From positions 1 to 53,926 of the forward strand of contig NZ_NFKS01000021.1 of the NCBI RefSeq assembly GCF_002160515.1: 53,926 nucleotides of DNA. The letters run 5' to 3'. This DNA comes from Anaeromassilibacillus sp. An172 (lineage in GTDB: Bacteria; Bacillota; Clostridia; Oscillospirales; Acutalibacteraceae). Positions 27,388 through 35,062 of the stretch are shown piece after piece. A model generated the notes under the pieces. That model was not told the DNA's origin. It did not search any database and saw only the letters and a program-made list of their open reading frames with translations. Positions within the stretch are counted from its first letter, which is position 1. Every line of letters starts with the position of its first letter. The translations under genes were made by a program, and so were the position numbers.

Positions 27388-27687
27388 ATGGCTGAAAATA
27401 AAAAGAATATGACAAACGAAAACGGCGAGGACGGAATAATAGTTCTCACAAACGACTTGGGCGAAGATGTAGAATTTTTCTTCTTGGACTGCATCGAGCT
27501 TAGAGGCGAGGAATATATTGTTCTTATAGAGAATAATGACGAAGCAAACCAGGTTGTTATCCTCAAAATCGAAAGCGTTGACGATGAGCACGAAAACTAT
27601 GTAGGAATCGATGACGAAGACCTTCTCATGGAAGTTTTCGACCTTTTCAAAGAGAGAAATAAGGACACTTTTGGCTTTGAAGAATAA
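27388..27687 (+). CDS. DUF1292-family small acidic protein (second copy)
   Basis: This 99-residue acidic protein shares the layout of its upstream neighbour: IIVLTNDLGEDVEFFFLDCIEL, GEEYIVLIEN, a VVILKIE strand and an E/D-rich C-terminal helix. The pair looks like an old tandem duplication that has diverged widely. A TAAAACGGAGATG sequence precedes the ATG. The promoter for leuA begins 18 bp after its stop. Function unknown. Confidence 0.8.
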   Translation: MAENKKNMTNENGEDGIIVLTNDLGEDVEFFFLDCIELRGEEYIVLIENNDEANQVVILKIESVDDEHENYVGIDDEDLLMEVFDLFKERNKDTFGFEE

Positions 27688-27704
27688 AAAATCAGACGAA
27701 AGTC

Positions 27705-27732
27705 TTGACAAATTATAAAAATTCAATATAAT
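27705..27732 (+). promoter_or_regulatory. Promoter of the leuA T-box leader
   Basis: A consensus TTGACA (27705-27710), a 16-bp spacer and a consensus TATAAT (27727-27732) are followed immediately by the T-box leader. Confidence 0.85.
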
Positions 27733-27738
27733 AGTGAT

Positions 27739-28018
27739 TAACAAACAAAATATCCCGTTTAAAGACTGTGAAGGGAACAAGACATGGTGTCACAATTCAG
27801 AGAGTCGGTGGTTGCTGCGAACCGATATTGTAATCTGTGTGTATAGCTCATCCCGGAGTTTTCTGTCCAAAAGCATTTTATGTAATTAAAACAGAACGGC
27901 AGACACCGTTATATGTCGGACTTTGTTGGAAGTCGCAGAGGAACGCACCGTGAGGTGTGTTTGAATCAGGGTGGTATCACGGATTTTTTTCGTCCCTTTT
28001 TACGGGACGATTTTTTTG
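27739..28018 (+). ncRNA. T-box leader, leucine specific (CTC specifier)
   Basis: This leader reads uncharged tRNA-Leu and permits leuA transcription when leucine is scarce. Stem I features are visible: an AGAGAG stretch, the GGTGGTTGCTGCGAACCGA distal part, and a specifier CTC at 27847-27849 followed by A, just before the closing TCCCGGAG strand. The T-box core AGGGTGGTATCACGG (27968-27982) varies slightly from AGGGTGGTACCGCG. It is followed by terminator CGTCCC (27991-27996) / GGGACG (28004-28009) and a T run. The CTC (Leu) specifier fits the downstream gene. Confidence 0.93.
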
Positions 28019-28046
28019 TTTAGAAAAAAATTCGGAGGTTTTCAAA

Positions 28047-29720
28047 ATGAAAAATTCATTTCACAAGTACATTCCATTTCAGCAGATAAATTTGCCGGAC
28101 AGACAGTGGCCAAACAAGGTTATCGAAAAAGCTCCAATCTGGTGCAGCGTTGACCTGCGTGACGGCAATCAGGCTCTTATCGACCCTATGAACCTTCAGG
28201 AAAAGCTGGAGTTCTTCCACGCTCTCTGCGATATGGGATTTAAAGAAATTGAAATCGGCTTCCCATCAGCCTCAGAAACCGAGTACGAAATTTGCCGTGA
28301 GCTTATAGAGGGAAATCATATTCCAGACGACGTTACAATTCAGGTTCTTGTTCAGGCAAGAGAGCACTTGATTAGAAAGACATTTGAAGCCATTGAGGGC
28401 GCAAAAAATGTAATTGTTCATTTCTATAATTCCACCTCAACATTACAGCGCAAGGTTGTTTTCAAAACCGATATGGACGGCGTAATCGACATAGCCGTAA
28501 AGGGCGCAAAGCTTGTAAAAGAGCTTACAGAACAGTATCAGGGCGATACAAATATCCGCTTTGAGTATTCACCGGAAAGCTTCAGCGGCACAGAAATGGA
28601 CAACGCTGTTGAAATCTGCGCAAGAGTTATGGAGGAGCTTGGCGCAACCAAAGAAAATCCTGTTATCCTCAATCTGCCAAACACTGTTGAAATGTGCACA
28701 GCCAACACATACGCAGACCAGATTGAATATTTTATAAAGCACCTGCCAAACAGAGAGGCAGCAATTATCAGTATTCACCCACATAACGACAGAGGCTGCG
28801 GCGTAGCAGCTTCCGAGCTTGCTCTTCTCGCAGGAGCAGAGAGAGTGGAGGGAACACTCTTCGGCAACGGCGAAAGAACAGGTAACCTGGATATCGTTAC
28901 AATGGGACTTAACATGTACACCCAGGGCGTTGACCCTGAGCTTGATTTCAGCAATCTTCCTAAGTACAAGGAGATTTACGAAAGATGCACAGGCATGAAG
29001 ATAAACGAACGCCAGCCATACATCGGCGAGCTTGTTTTCACAGCTTTCTCCGGTTCTCACCAGGACGCAATCAACAAGGGTATGAAGTACATGAAGGATA
29101 CCGACTCCGACTACTGGGAGGTTCCTTATCTGCCTATCGATCCTGCGGATGTTGGCAGACAGTACGAGCCTATCATCAGAATCAATTCTCAGTCCGGCAA
29201 GGGCGGCGCCGCATTTGTTATGAACCACAACTTCGGCTTTGACCTTCCAAAGAAAATGCATCCTGAATTCGGCGCATTGGTTCAGGCAGAATGTGAGCGT
29301 GTTGAAAGAGAGCTTACCTCAAAAGAGCTGTACAAAGTATTTGAGGACAACTACATCAACCACAAGAAGAAATACGATCTCCTTGAGCATAAGCTCTACG
29401 ACGAAAACGGCGACAAGGTTACATTCACAGGAACAATCAGAATGGACAACATTGAGGGCCACGACATCGCCATTACCGGAACAGGAAACGGTCCTATCGA
29501 CGCATTCTTTAATGCACTCAAGGGCGTTGGCATTAACAATTACGAGTTCATGTCCTACAGCCAGCACGCTATTTCCTCCGGTTCAGACTCAAAGGCTGTG
29601 TCCTACATTCAGCTTAAAACACCAAGAGGCAACGACATTTTCGGTGTCGGCATAGACCACAACGTAAACTTCGCCTCAATCCTCGGTGTCCTCAACGCCA
29701 TAAACCGCTCAGAAGTATAA
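28047..29720 (+). CDS. leuA: 2-isopropylmalate synthase LeuA
   Basis: LeuA condenses acetyl-CoA and 2-oxoisovalerate, the first committed step of leucine synthesis. The ATG at 28047 has GGAGG at 28034. An upstream in-frame start at 27957 lies inside the T-box and is not credible. The 557 residues match the long (type 2) IPMS form. RDGNQ (38-42) carries the catalytic Arg and a metal-binding Asp. H244-P-H246-ND holds metal ligands, and the C-terminal regulatory region begins near residue 430. No other leu gene is adjacent. Regulation is by the leucine T-box. Confidence 0.97.
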   Translation: MKNSFHKYIPFQQINLPDRQWPNKVIEKAPIWCSVDLRDGNQALIDPMNLQEKLEFFHALCDMGFKEIEIGFPSASETEYEICRELIEGNHIPDDVTIQVLVQAREHLIRKTFEAIEGAKNVIVHFYNSTSTLQRKVVFKTDMDGVIDIAVKGAKLVKELTEQYQGDTNIRFEYSPESFSGTEMDNAVEICARVMEELGATKENPVILNLPNTVEMCTANTYADQIEYFIKHLPNREAAIISIHPHNDRGCGVAASELALLAGAERVEGTLFGNGERTGNLDIVTMGLNMYTQGVDPELDFSNLPKYKEIYERCTGMKINERQPYIGELVFTAFSGSHQDAINKGMKYMKDTDSDYWEVPYLPIDPADVGRQYEPIIRINSQSGKGGAAFVMNHNFGFDLPKKMHPEFGALVQAECERVERELTSKELYKVFEDNYINHKKKYDLLEHKLYDENGDKVTFTGTIRMDNIEGHDIAITGTGNGPIDAFFNALKGVGINNYEFMSYSQHAISSGSDSKAVSYIQLKTPRGNDIFGVGIDHNVNFASILGVLNAINRSEV

Positions 29721-29723
29721 TTT

Positions 29724-29815
29724 ATAACCGACGGGGAAAGGTTAAGCTTGAAATTAACTCCTGTTTTCCGTCGGGCGAGACGTTTTCCTAAGTCTTTGGA
29801 ATGTCTCGCTCTCGG
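29724..29815 (+). repeat. Interspersed structured repeat, copy 4
   Basis: It begins 4 bp after the leuA stop. P1 has changed to CCGACGG (29728-29734) / CCGTCGG (29768-29774) with complete compensation. The alternative 3' hairpin is perfect: GCGAGAC (29775-29781) / GTCTCGC (29803-29809). The conserved AAGTCTTTGGAATG block lies in its loop. The pseudoknot pairing is weak in this copy. Confidence 0.8.
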
Positions 29816-29832
29816 TTAGGTTTGATTATTTT

Positions 29833-29920
29833 ATTTCCGCCTTGCAAAGGTTTGATTTAGAAATAAGCATCGTTTCAAGGCGTGCGAGACCTTTTGCTTA
29901 GTCTTTAGAATGGCTCGCTT
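29833..29920 (+). repeat. Interspersed structured repeat, copy 5
   Basis: P1 is CCGCCTTG (29837-29844) / CAAGGCGT (29876-29883). AAGGTT (29847-29852) can pair with GACCTT (29888-29893). GCGAGACC (29884-29891) can instead pair with GGCTCGC (29912-29918). It is tandem to copy 4 and very close in sequence to copy 1. Confidence 0.83.
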
Positions 29921-29971
29921 TAATGTAACTTTTTATTTGATTTATTCTTTTAAAGAACTATATAATATGTA

Positions 29972-30010
29972 AAACACCCCCATGACTACAAATCATGGGG
30001 GTGTTTTTAG
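29972..30010. terminator. Bidirectional terminator between leuA and the ABC operon
   Basis: A 14-bp perfect stem AAACACCCCCATGA (29972-29985) / TCATGGGGGTGTTT (29993-30006) has T-rich flanks on both strands. It can end leuA transcription and the converging ABC transporter operon. Confidence 0.9.
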
Positions 30011-30047
30011 TGTATAGAAGGATAAAGTATAAAAGGATTATTTAAAA

Positions 30048-31898
30048 TTAAGCGGTTTCCGTATTTAAATCTGCGTAACCTTTAGAATATGCATTTTCAT
30101 TTACTGAGCTTAACAGAGCCATAACATTTTCAAAGTTATCATTTATAACTATATCCAAGCGGATAAGCTTATGATATTTGTCAAAGGCAGTGATATAGAT
30201 TTTACCTTTTGCGTCGGAGTTGCTTTCTTCCATATCCTTATTGTTATATATATCTGTTTTCAAAGCCTCAAGGATTTTATCCATATCAGAAAAGTTTTCC
30301 TGATTAACAAGTATTCCGGTATCGGTTTCATAATCCAAATACTCAAGGGAAATAATTTCCGTAAAACGGTCAACATAATTTGAAATAATCTTGTAATCGT
30401 AAAGTCTGGAGGTTACAAAATCAGCAAGCATATTCTGAACTTCTCCGGAAAGTTCTCCGTATTCGTATTCCCTTGTAATATGGCGTCCATTGTTGAGAGT
30501 ATAGTTTAATTTTAATTTCAAAAATCTGTTGTCCTCATCCATGCTTATAATAGCCCTGTTGGAGCTGTCAAAATTATATGGGAAATCATATATATTACTC
30601 AAGTTATCAACAATTTCCTGATGGATTTCGATTACATCCTCGATTGTTTCCTTGTCGTCAAAGGTTGTATACCTGTCAATATTGTTGTAACCGGTGTTGG
30701 TATCTTCGTCTATAGTGTAAAGACTGTAGCCGCCCTCTGAATCATAGAGATATATGCCCACGCTTTTAACGTCTTCTGCTTTCGGAACATTGGAAACATA
30801 TCCGAACCAACCTGTAATAAGCGGAATATAGAACACAGAAATCAGCACGATTGCACATGCAAACTGCAAAAGACTTCTTGAATATCCCTTTGTTCCTCTT
30901 GCGTAGATGATGTGCAGAAGGAATGTGACACAGAATGCGCCGATAACTGCTCCTGCCAAAAACCAAAGATAGAACATATCAGAAGAGTAGGAGAGAACGC
31001 TGAAAAGCAATCCCAGAGCAACTCCGCCCACAAAGCCGGCTACTATCTTGATTATTATTGCAGGCATATTAAAGGCAAAGGCGTTTTGTGCTGATTCGGT
31101 GCGTCTGCGCTTTATAAGGAATATGCTTCCGGCTGTGCAGAGAACCGTAAACAGCAGCCACCAGCCTGTGTGTATGAATTGATAGGAGGTGAACTGGTCT
31201 AAGTCACCGAGAAAAGTTCCCATATAGTGGGATACAAAAGGCACAAGAGCGGTCAGCAATGTCATGCTGATATCCAAAGGAACATATCCGGGGAGAACAA
31301 GTGTCGGCAAATAATAAACCAGCGCCCATGCTATAGGATAAATCATGGAAATTACACAATAAGAGATAATGCCGTCAATTGTTGTTCCGCAGCAAACTGA
31401 AAGTAAAGCCACGAAAGATATGTTACTGAGTATTGCAAGAATAAGCATCATAAGACTTGCGAAAAATGAACTCAAGTCTATTGTTGTAACCTGTATCAAA
31501 AGTCCTATAAAAGAGATTAAAATAACAGGAACAATGCTCATAACCGCAGAAGCTAAATACTTTGAAACAAACATGTTTCGCCTTGTCATGGGGAAAGAAA
31601 AATACCAGTCAACACTTGTTTTCTTTTGCATATAGGCGAAATTTATAAAAGAGATAATCACGGAAAATGATACAGCCACAGTGGAGAAAAATGCGTTGTA
31701 CATTATAAAGCCCGTGTCGTTGCCCTCAAATGTCATGGGGACTTTGCTTGTTATACAGAATACCGCCATCATGGGGAAAGAAAGAAACAGAAGTATAGTG
31801 TATATAAGCAAAGTGTATTTGTATTTCTTTATAGTCCAGCCCATAAGAGAAATACAGCGGTTAAAAGCTGTGTACTTATTTGATGTTTTCGATGTCAT
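30048..31898 (-). CDS. ABC transporter permease-like membrane protein
   Basis: This large membrane protein has 616 residues from ATG at 31898, preceded by GGAGGTGG; 13 upstream codons in the same frame lack such a site. About ten hydrophobic segments are grouped in the first 370 residues, followed by a charged extracytoplasmic domain. The DWYFSFPMTRRNMFVSKY motif is typical of ABC-2/YtrC-like permeases. It overlaps the ATPase gene by 23 bp, so the two are translated together and form a transporter. The substrate is unknown; YtrA-linked systems often respond to cell-wall antibiotics or peptides. Confidence 0.82.
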   Translation of the reverse strand: MTSKTSNKYTAFNRCISLMGWTIKKYKYTLLIYTILLFLSFPMMAVFCITSKVPMTFEGNDTGFIMYNAFFSTVAVSFSVIISFINFAYMQKKTSVDWYFSFPMTRRNMFVSKYLASAVMSIVPVILISFIGLLIQVTTIDLSSFFASLMMLILAILSNISFVALLSVCCGTTIDGIISYCVISMIYPIAWALVYYLPTLVLPGYVPLDISMTLLTALVPFVSHYMGTFLGDLDQFTSYQFIHTGWWLLFTVLCTAGSIFLIKRRRTESAQNAFAFNMPAIIIKIVAGFVGGVALGLLFSVLSYSSDMFYLWFLAGAVIGAFCVTFLLHIIYARGTKGYSRSLLQFACAIVLISVFYIPLITGWFGYVSNVPKAEDVKSVGIYLYDSEGGYSLYTIDEDTNTGYNNIDRYTTFDDKETIEDVIEIHQEIVDNLSNIYDFPYNFDSSNRAIISMDEDNRFLKLKLNYTLNNGRHITREYEYGELSGEVQNMLADFVTSRLYDYKIISNYVDRFTEIISLEYLDYETDTGILVNQENFSDMDKILEALKTDIYNNKDMEESNSDAKGKIYITAFDKYHKLIRLDIVINDNFENVMALLSSVNENAYSKGYADLNTETA

Positions 31899-32775
31899 AA
31901 CCTGCCACCTCCATTTCGCACATAAATATTTCCTCAAGAGTGAGGGGCAGGGATTCCATAAATATAGGTTCCTGCGCTTTGATTATTTTTTCAATATCTT
32001 CCTTGTTTCCCTTGGCGGTGAAGCTTATGAGGTTTCCGCTTCTCTTGATATTCAGAATTTCAAGACCGCCGATAATTTCATTCTGGTCAAAGTCCCTGTC
32101 AAAAGCTGCATGGAACTTGTGAACCTGTGTTTTTATCTCGTCCACGTCGTCCTCAACAACAAGGTTGCCCCTGTGGAGAAAAGCAATGTGGTCGCAGATA
32201 TCCTCAAGCTCTCTCATGTTGTGAGAGGCGATGATAACAGACATACCCCTGTCGCTTACGTCGTTTATTATAAGCTGTTTTACAAGCCTGCGTATTACAG
32301 GGTCAAGACCGTCGAAAATCTCGTCAAGTAAAAGATACTTGGGCTTTGCGGAAAGGGCTAAAATCAAAGAAGCCTGCCTTTGCATACCCTTGGACATATT
32401 TATGAGCTTTCCTCTTCTGTCGATAGGGAATATGGAGCAAAGTCTTAAATAGGTTTCCTCACTCCATCCGCTGTAGATTTTGCTGAGAAGATTTGAAGCG
32501 TTGTCAAGGGTAGTTCCGTTGTAGAAAAAGGGAACGTCAGCCACGAAATAAACTTGGTCTTTAAGCTGAGGATTTTCAAAAATCGGTTTGCCGTCAATCA
32601 AAACATCTCCCGCTGTCGGCTGGTAAACACCGGAAATTGTCCTCAAAAGGGTGGATTTTCCGCTTCCGTTAGAGCCTACCAAAGCAAAAACAGAGCCGTC
32701 GCCCACCTGAAAATTAAGTTTTTTCAGGGCAAAATTTTTCTCAAAAGCTTTAGAAAGATTTTTTATCTCAATCAT
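31876..32775 (-). CDS. ABC transporter ATP-binding protein
   Basis: This 299-residue nucleotide-binding subunit has Walker A GSNGSGKST (34-42, Lys40), a degenerate signature (NMSKGMQRQ in place of LSGGQ) and Walker B YLLLDEIFDGLD. The H-loop is ASHNMRE. The C-terminal 90 residues form an extra domain common in YtrB/BcrA-type exporters. The start codon overlaps the stop of the GntR gene (ATGA), showing strict coupling with the regulator. Confidence 0.93.
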   Translation of the reverse strand: MIEIKNLSKAFEKNFALKKLNFQVGDGSVFALVGSNGSGKSTLLRTISGVYQPTAGDVLIDGKPIFENPQLKDQVYFVADVPFFYNGTTLDNASNLLSKIYSGWSEETYLRLCSIFPIDRRGKLINMSKGMQRQASLILALSAKPKYLLLDEIFDGLDPVIRRLVKQLIINDVSDRGMSVIIASHNMRELEDICDHIAFLHRGNLVVEDDVDEIKTQVHKFHAAFDRDFDQNEIIGGLEILNIKRSGNLISFTAKGNKEDIEKIIKAQEPIFMESLPLTLEEIFMCEMEVAGYDIENIK

Positions 32776-33146
32776 AATAACCCTCCGTTCATCAAAGCCT
32801 TGTCAAGTATCTCGGTGATTTCTTTCCTGCCTGCACCGCATTCTATTGCAGTGCCGATAGATTTTTCAACTTCACGCAAAGCGTTTTTCTTTCGCTCTTC
32901 AAATTTGTCCACATTGGGAGAAACAAAGCTTCCCCTGCCAACGGTGGAATATATGTAGCCGTCCTTTTCAAGCATCTGATAAGCCTTTGTCACGGTGTTT
33001 GGATTTATTCCCAGCTCCGACGCCACCGAGCGTATAGGCGGCAGCTTTTCATTGGGAGCCAAAACCCCGTGGGATATTAAGTTAACAGCGCTTAAATAAA
33101 TCTGTTCATAAAGAGGCTGTCTTGCCATAAAGTCCACAGAAAACAT
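32772..33146 (-). CDS. GntR-family regulator, YtrA subfamily
   Basis: This short GntR regulator (124 residues) has a winged-helix N-terminal domain (PLYEQIYLSAVNLI, PPIRSVASELGINPNTVTKAY, YIYSTVGRGSFV) and only a short C-terminal tail. This is the YtrA layout found ahead of ABC transporters. It heads the operon and overlaps the ATPase start by 4 bp. AAAGGATGGTG precedes the ATG. It probably represses its own operon through the palindrome at 33188-33203 until an inducer is present. Confidence 0.92.
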   Translation of the reverse strand: MFSVDFMARQPLYEQIYLSAVNLISHGVLAPNEKLPPIRSVASELGINPNTVTKAYQMLEKDGYIYSTVGRGSFVSPNVDKFEERKKNALREVEKSIGTAIECGAGRKEITEILDKALMNGGLL

Positions 33147-33187
33147 AACATCACCATCCTTTCCCGATTTTTGATGACTAATTGTAC

Positions 33188-33203
33188 TGTATCATCTAAT
33201 ACA
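33188..33203. promoter_or_regulatory. Candidate GntR/YtrA operator
   Basis: The inverted repeat TGTAT-N6-ATACA abuts the -10 box and spans the expected transcription start. A wider repeat TTGTACTG/CAGTACAA surrounds it. Location and symmetry suit a GntR operator; binding is inferred. Confidence 0.6.
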
Positions 33204-33232
33204 ATTATACACGGCGAGCAGTACAATGTCAA
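33204..33232 (-). promoter_or_regulatory. Promoter of the GntR-ABC operon
   Basis: On the minus strand there is a perfect TTGACA (33232-33227), 17 bp and a perfect TATAAT (33209-33204). An unregulated promoter of this quality would be very strong, which fits tight repression. Confidence 0.88.
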
Positions 33233-33255
33233 TAGATTTTATTATATAAAATTTC

Positions 33256-33284
33256 TTGCTTGAATTGAGATTATATGATATTAT
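33256..33284 (+). promoter_or_regulatory. Promoter of the TPR gene
   Basis: TTGCTT (33256-33261), 17 bp and TATTAT (33279-33284) are positioned 31 bp before the ATG. Confidence 0.55.
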
Positions 33285-33314
33285 TTTTATATATTTAACA
33301 GAGGTGATTAAACT

Positions 33315-34130
33315 ATGCTGGATATCAAAAAGGTTTTTTTCTATGACCAAAATACAGAGGACCAAAGCACCGGAGAAATAACACAGCCTCAGGTGGACTT
33401 TTCTCTTCCGCCGGAAGAACTTTTATCCTTTGCCGATTCCTTACAGGAAAAGGCGGACAGAATGCTTGAAAGCTATCGCCTTTCCGACAGCGAACAGCTT
33501 TACAAAACTATTTTGAAGATTAGAGAAAAACTTCTGGGTGAACAGCATAATGTAACAGCATCAACATACCTTTATATGAGCATTATCTATTTGAGAAAAG
33601 GTGATTTGGAAAAAGCCGGTTTTTATTCCGGCAAATATGAGAATATGAAGTTCAGTACCGACGACAACCATGCTTTTTCAGACCCCTACATGTACGACAA
33701 CAGCACGGGAGAGGTTGAAAACATTGAAATTGACTACACACTTCCTAAGGAGCAGCTTTTATCACTTGCGGATTCATTGCAGGAAAAAGCTGATTCCCTT
33801 TTGGAAGAATTTTGTCTTTCCGACAGTGAAAAGCTTTTTGACCCTATTTTGAAAATCAGGGAAAAATATCTTGGAGAAAACCATCCCGACACAGCCGTCA
33901 CTTACTTTTCACTGGGACGTCTTTCAAACAGAAAGGGAATGTTTAAAGACTCCATAGATTACTACAAAAAAGCCATAAAAATAAATGAGGAAGCTTTCGG
34001 ACAAATAAGTATAGAAAACTGGGAAATTTACAACTACCTGGAAACCGCCTATTCAAATATAGGGGACGAAGAAAATTTAAGAAAAGTAAATCAAATACTC
34101 GACACTTTAAAAAATGAACTTGACCTATAA
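33315..34130 (+). CDS. Tetratricopeptide-repeat protein with internal duplication
   Basis: This 271-residue cytosolic helical protein consists of two copies of a module of about 100 residues. Each begins with an STGE-type segment, then an LP.E.LLS.ADSLQEKAD helix, an LSDSE.L helix and an ILKIREK.LGE helix, followed by a tetratricopeptide hairpin. The copies start near residues 18 and 124. The H-P/N-D-T-A-TY pattern resembles TPR_12 repeats. It is probably a protein-interaction scaffold; no partner can be named. AGAGGTGA precedes the ATG. It is monocistronic, ended by a terminator. Confidence 0.75.
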   Translation: MLDIKKVFFYDQNTEDQSTGEITQPQVDFSLPPEELLSFADSLQEKADRMLESYRLSDSEQLYKTILKIREKLLGEQHNVTASTYLYMSIIYLRKGDLEKAGFYSGKYENMKFSTDDNHAFSDPYMYDNSTGEVENIEIDYTLPKEQLLSLADSLQEKADSLLEEFCLSDSEKLFDPILKIREKYLGENHPDTAVTYFSLGRLSNRKGMFKDSIDYYKKAIKINEEAFGQISIENWEIYNYLETAYSNIGDEENLRKVNQILDTLKNELDL

Positions 34131-34135
34131 AAAAT

Positions 34136-34171
34136 CCCCCGGCAAGAAATCTGTTTCTCACCGGGGGATTC
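34136..34171 (+). terminator. Terminator behind the TPR gene
   Basis: TCCCCCGG pairs with CCGGGGGA around a long loop (34137-34171). It lies 6 bp after the TPR stop codon. Confidence 0.7.
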
Positions 34172-34186
34172 CCATAGAAAGGGGAA

Positions 34187-34215
34187 AAACCGGCCACTAT
34201 GTGACCGGTTTTGAT
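34187..34215. terminator. Second terminator, usable from both sides
   Basis: AAACCGG-CAC / GTG-CCGGTTT (34187-34211) is flanked by A- and T-runs. It probably also stops the small acidic gene converging from 34553. Confidence 0.75.
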
Positions 34216-34250
34216 TTATAATGTTATCGAGTTAATCGTATAAGGCTTTA

Positions 34251-34553
34251 TTATTCTTCTGTCTCTTCTGCTTTCTCAGCGTCTGCCTTAGCAACCTTAG
34301 CGTCGCCCATATCATCGAACAAGTTAAATCTGAAGAGCTTTGACTCGTCTTCTTTGTTCTCGCAGATGATGTAAGCTTCTGAAATCTTACCGCCTTCGAT
34401 GAGCTGTGTCAAGCCAACAAGCTGGCAAAGTTTGCTCTTAAGATTGAGATGATCTCCCTCACGTGTGATCAAGTACACATTACCTTTGCAAGTGTCAAGC
34501 ACGGCGAGGAACTCAGCAACATTAACGTCATGTAAACTAATTGTAGGTGTCAT
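34251..34553 (-). CDS. Conserved small acidic protein of unknown function
   Basis: This 100-residue soluble protein starts at 34553, where TAAGGAGGA stands upstream; a longer frame to 34637 lacks such a site. The core (ISLHDVNVAEFLAVLDTC, then a VYLITREGDHLNLKSKL strand-loop) is followed by an acidic Ala/Glu/Lys tail. I do not recognise a domain with known function. It has a perfect consensus promoter (34700-34672) and a 110-base leader, so it is likely abundant. The leader carries an inverted repeat TCAAG/CTTGA (about 34632-34654). Confidence 0.75.
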   Translation of the reverse strand: MTPTISLHDVNVAEFLAVLDTCKGNVYLITREGDHLNLKSKLCQLVGLTQLIEGGKISEAYIICENKEDESKLFRFNLFDDMGDAKVAKADAEKAEETEE

Positions 34554-34671
34554 AATAATTTTCCTCCTTAAATGTTTCGTGCTGCCATTTACCATTTGGC
34601 AATTTAATCTATACCGAAGATAGATTTTTATATTCATCGGTAGTCAAGCGGACTCTTTACTTGACACCTAC

Positions 34672-34700
34672 ATTATATCCATACGAACCGTAAATGTCAA
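34672..34700 (-). promoter_or_regulatory. Consensus promoter of the small acidic protein gene
   Basis: Minus-strand TTGACA (34700-34695), a 17-bp spacer and TATAAT (34677-34672) are all perfect matches to the SigA consensus. Confidence 0.88.
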
Positions 34701-35062
34701 CAACTTTTTTCTTACAACTTTGTAAATTTTGCGAATTGAACATCCTATTTAAGCGGTTAAAATTTGAATTTTTTGTATAATTTGCACATAATATTTGATG
34801 ATGAAATCGTTTCCAGAACTTGGGCTCTCTTGAATTTTGGTAAAAATATACTTTTATAAAAACTTAGGAACAATACAAATATTATAATTGCCGAATTTGA
34901 ATTTTTACTTGTTTGTAATCATTTTTTTTGAGGATAAAAAAATCCCATATTCCCGTAAAAATATGTTTTTATATTCTATTTTCTTAAAAACATTGTTAAA
35001 TTCACAGACCTCATGTATAATAAGGGTAAATGATATTTCAGAATCTGAAAAGGAGAGTTACT
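34701..35062. other. AT-rich gene-free stretch before the hexomutase gene
   Basis: No gene is visible. The only frame, at 34888, lacks a ribosome binding site and family features. The stretch presumably contains the hexomutase promoter, but I cannot fix it with confidence. Confidence 0.4.

Noticed and set aside
31681-32331. Plus-strand open frame of 216 codons across the ABC genes
   Set aside because: It is a shadow of the permease and ATPase genes on the other strand and has no start signal or recognisable domain.
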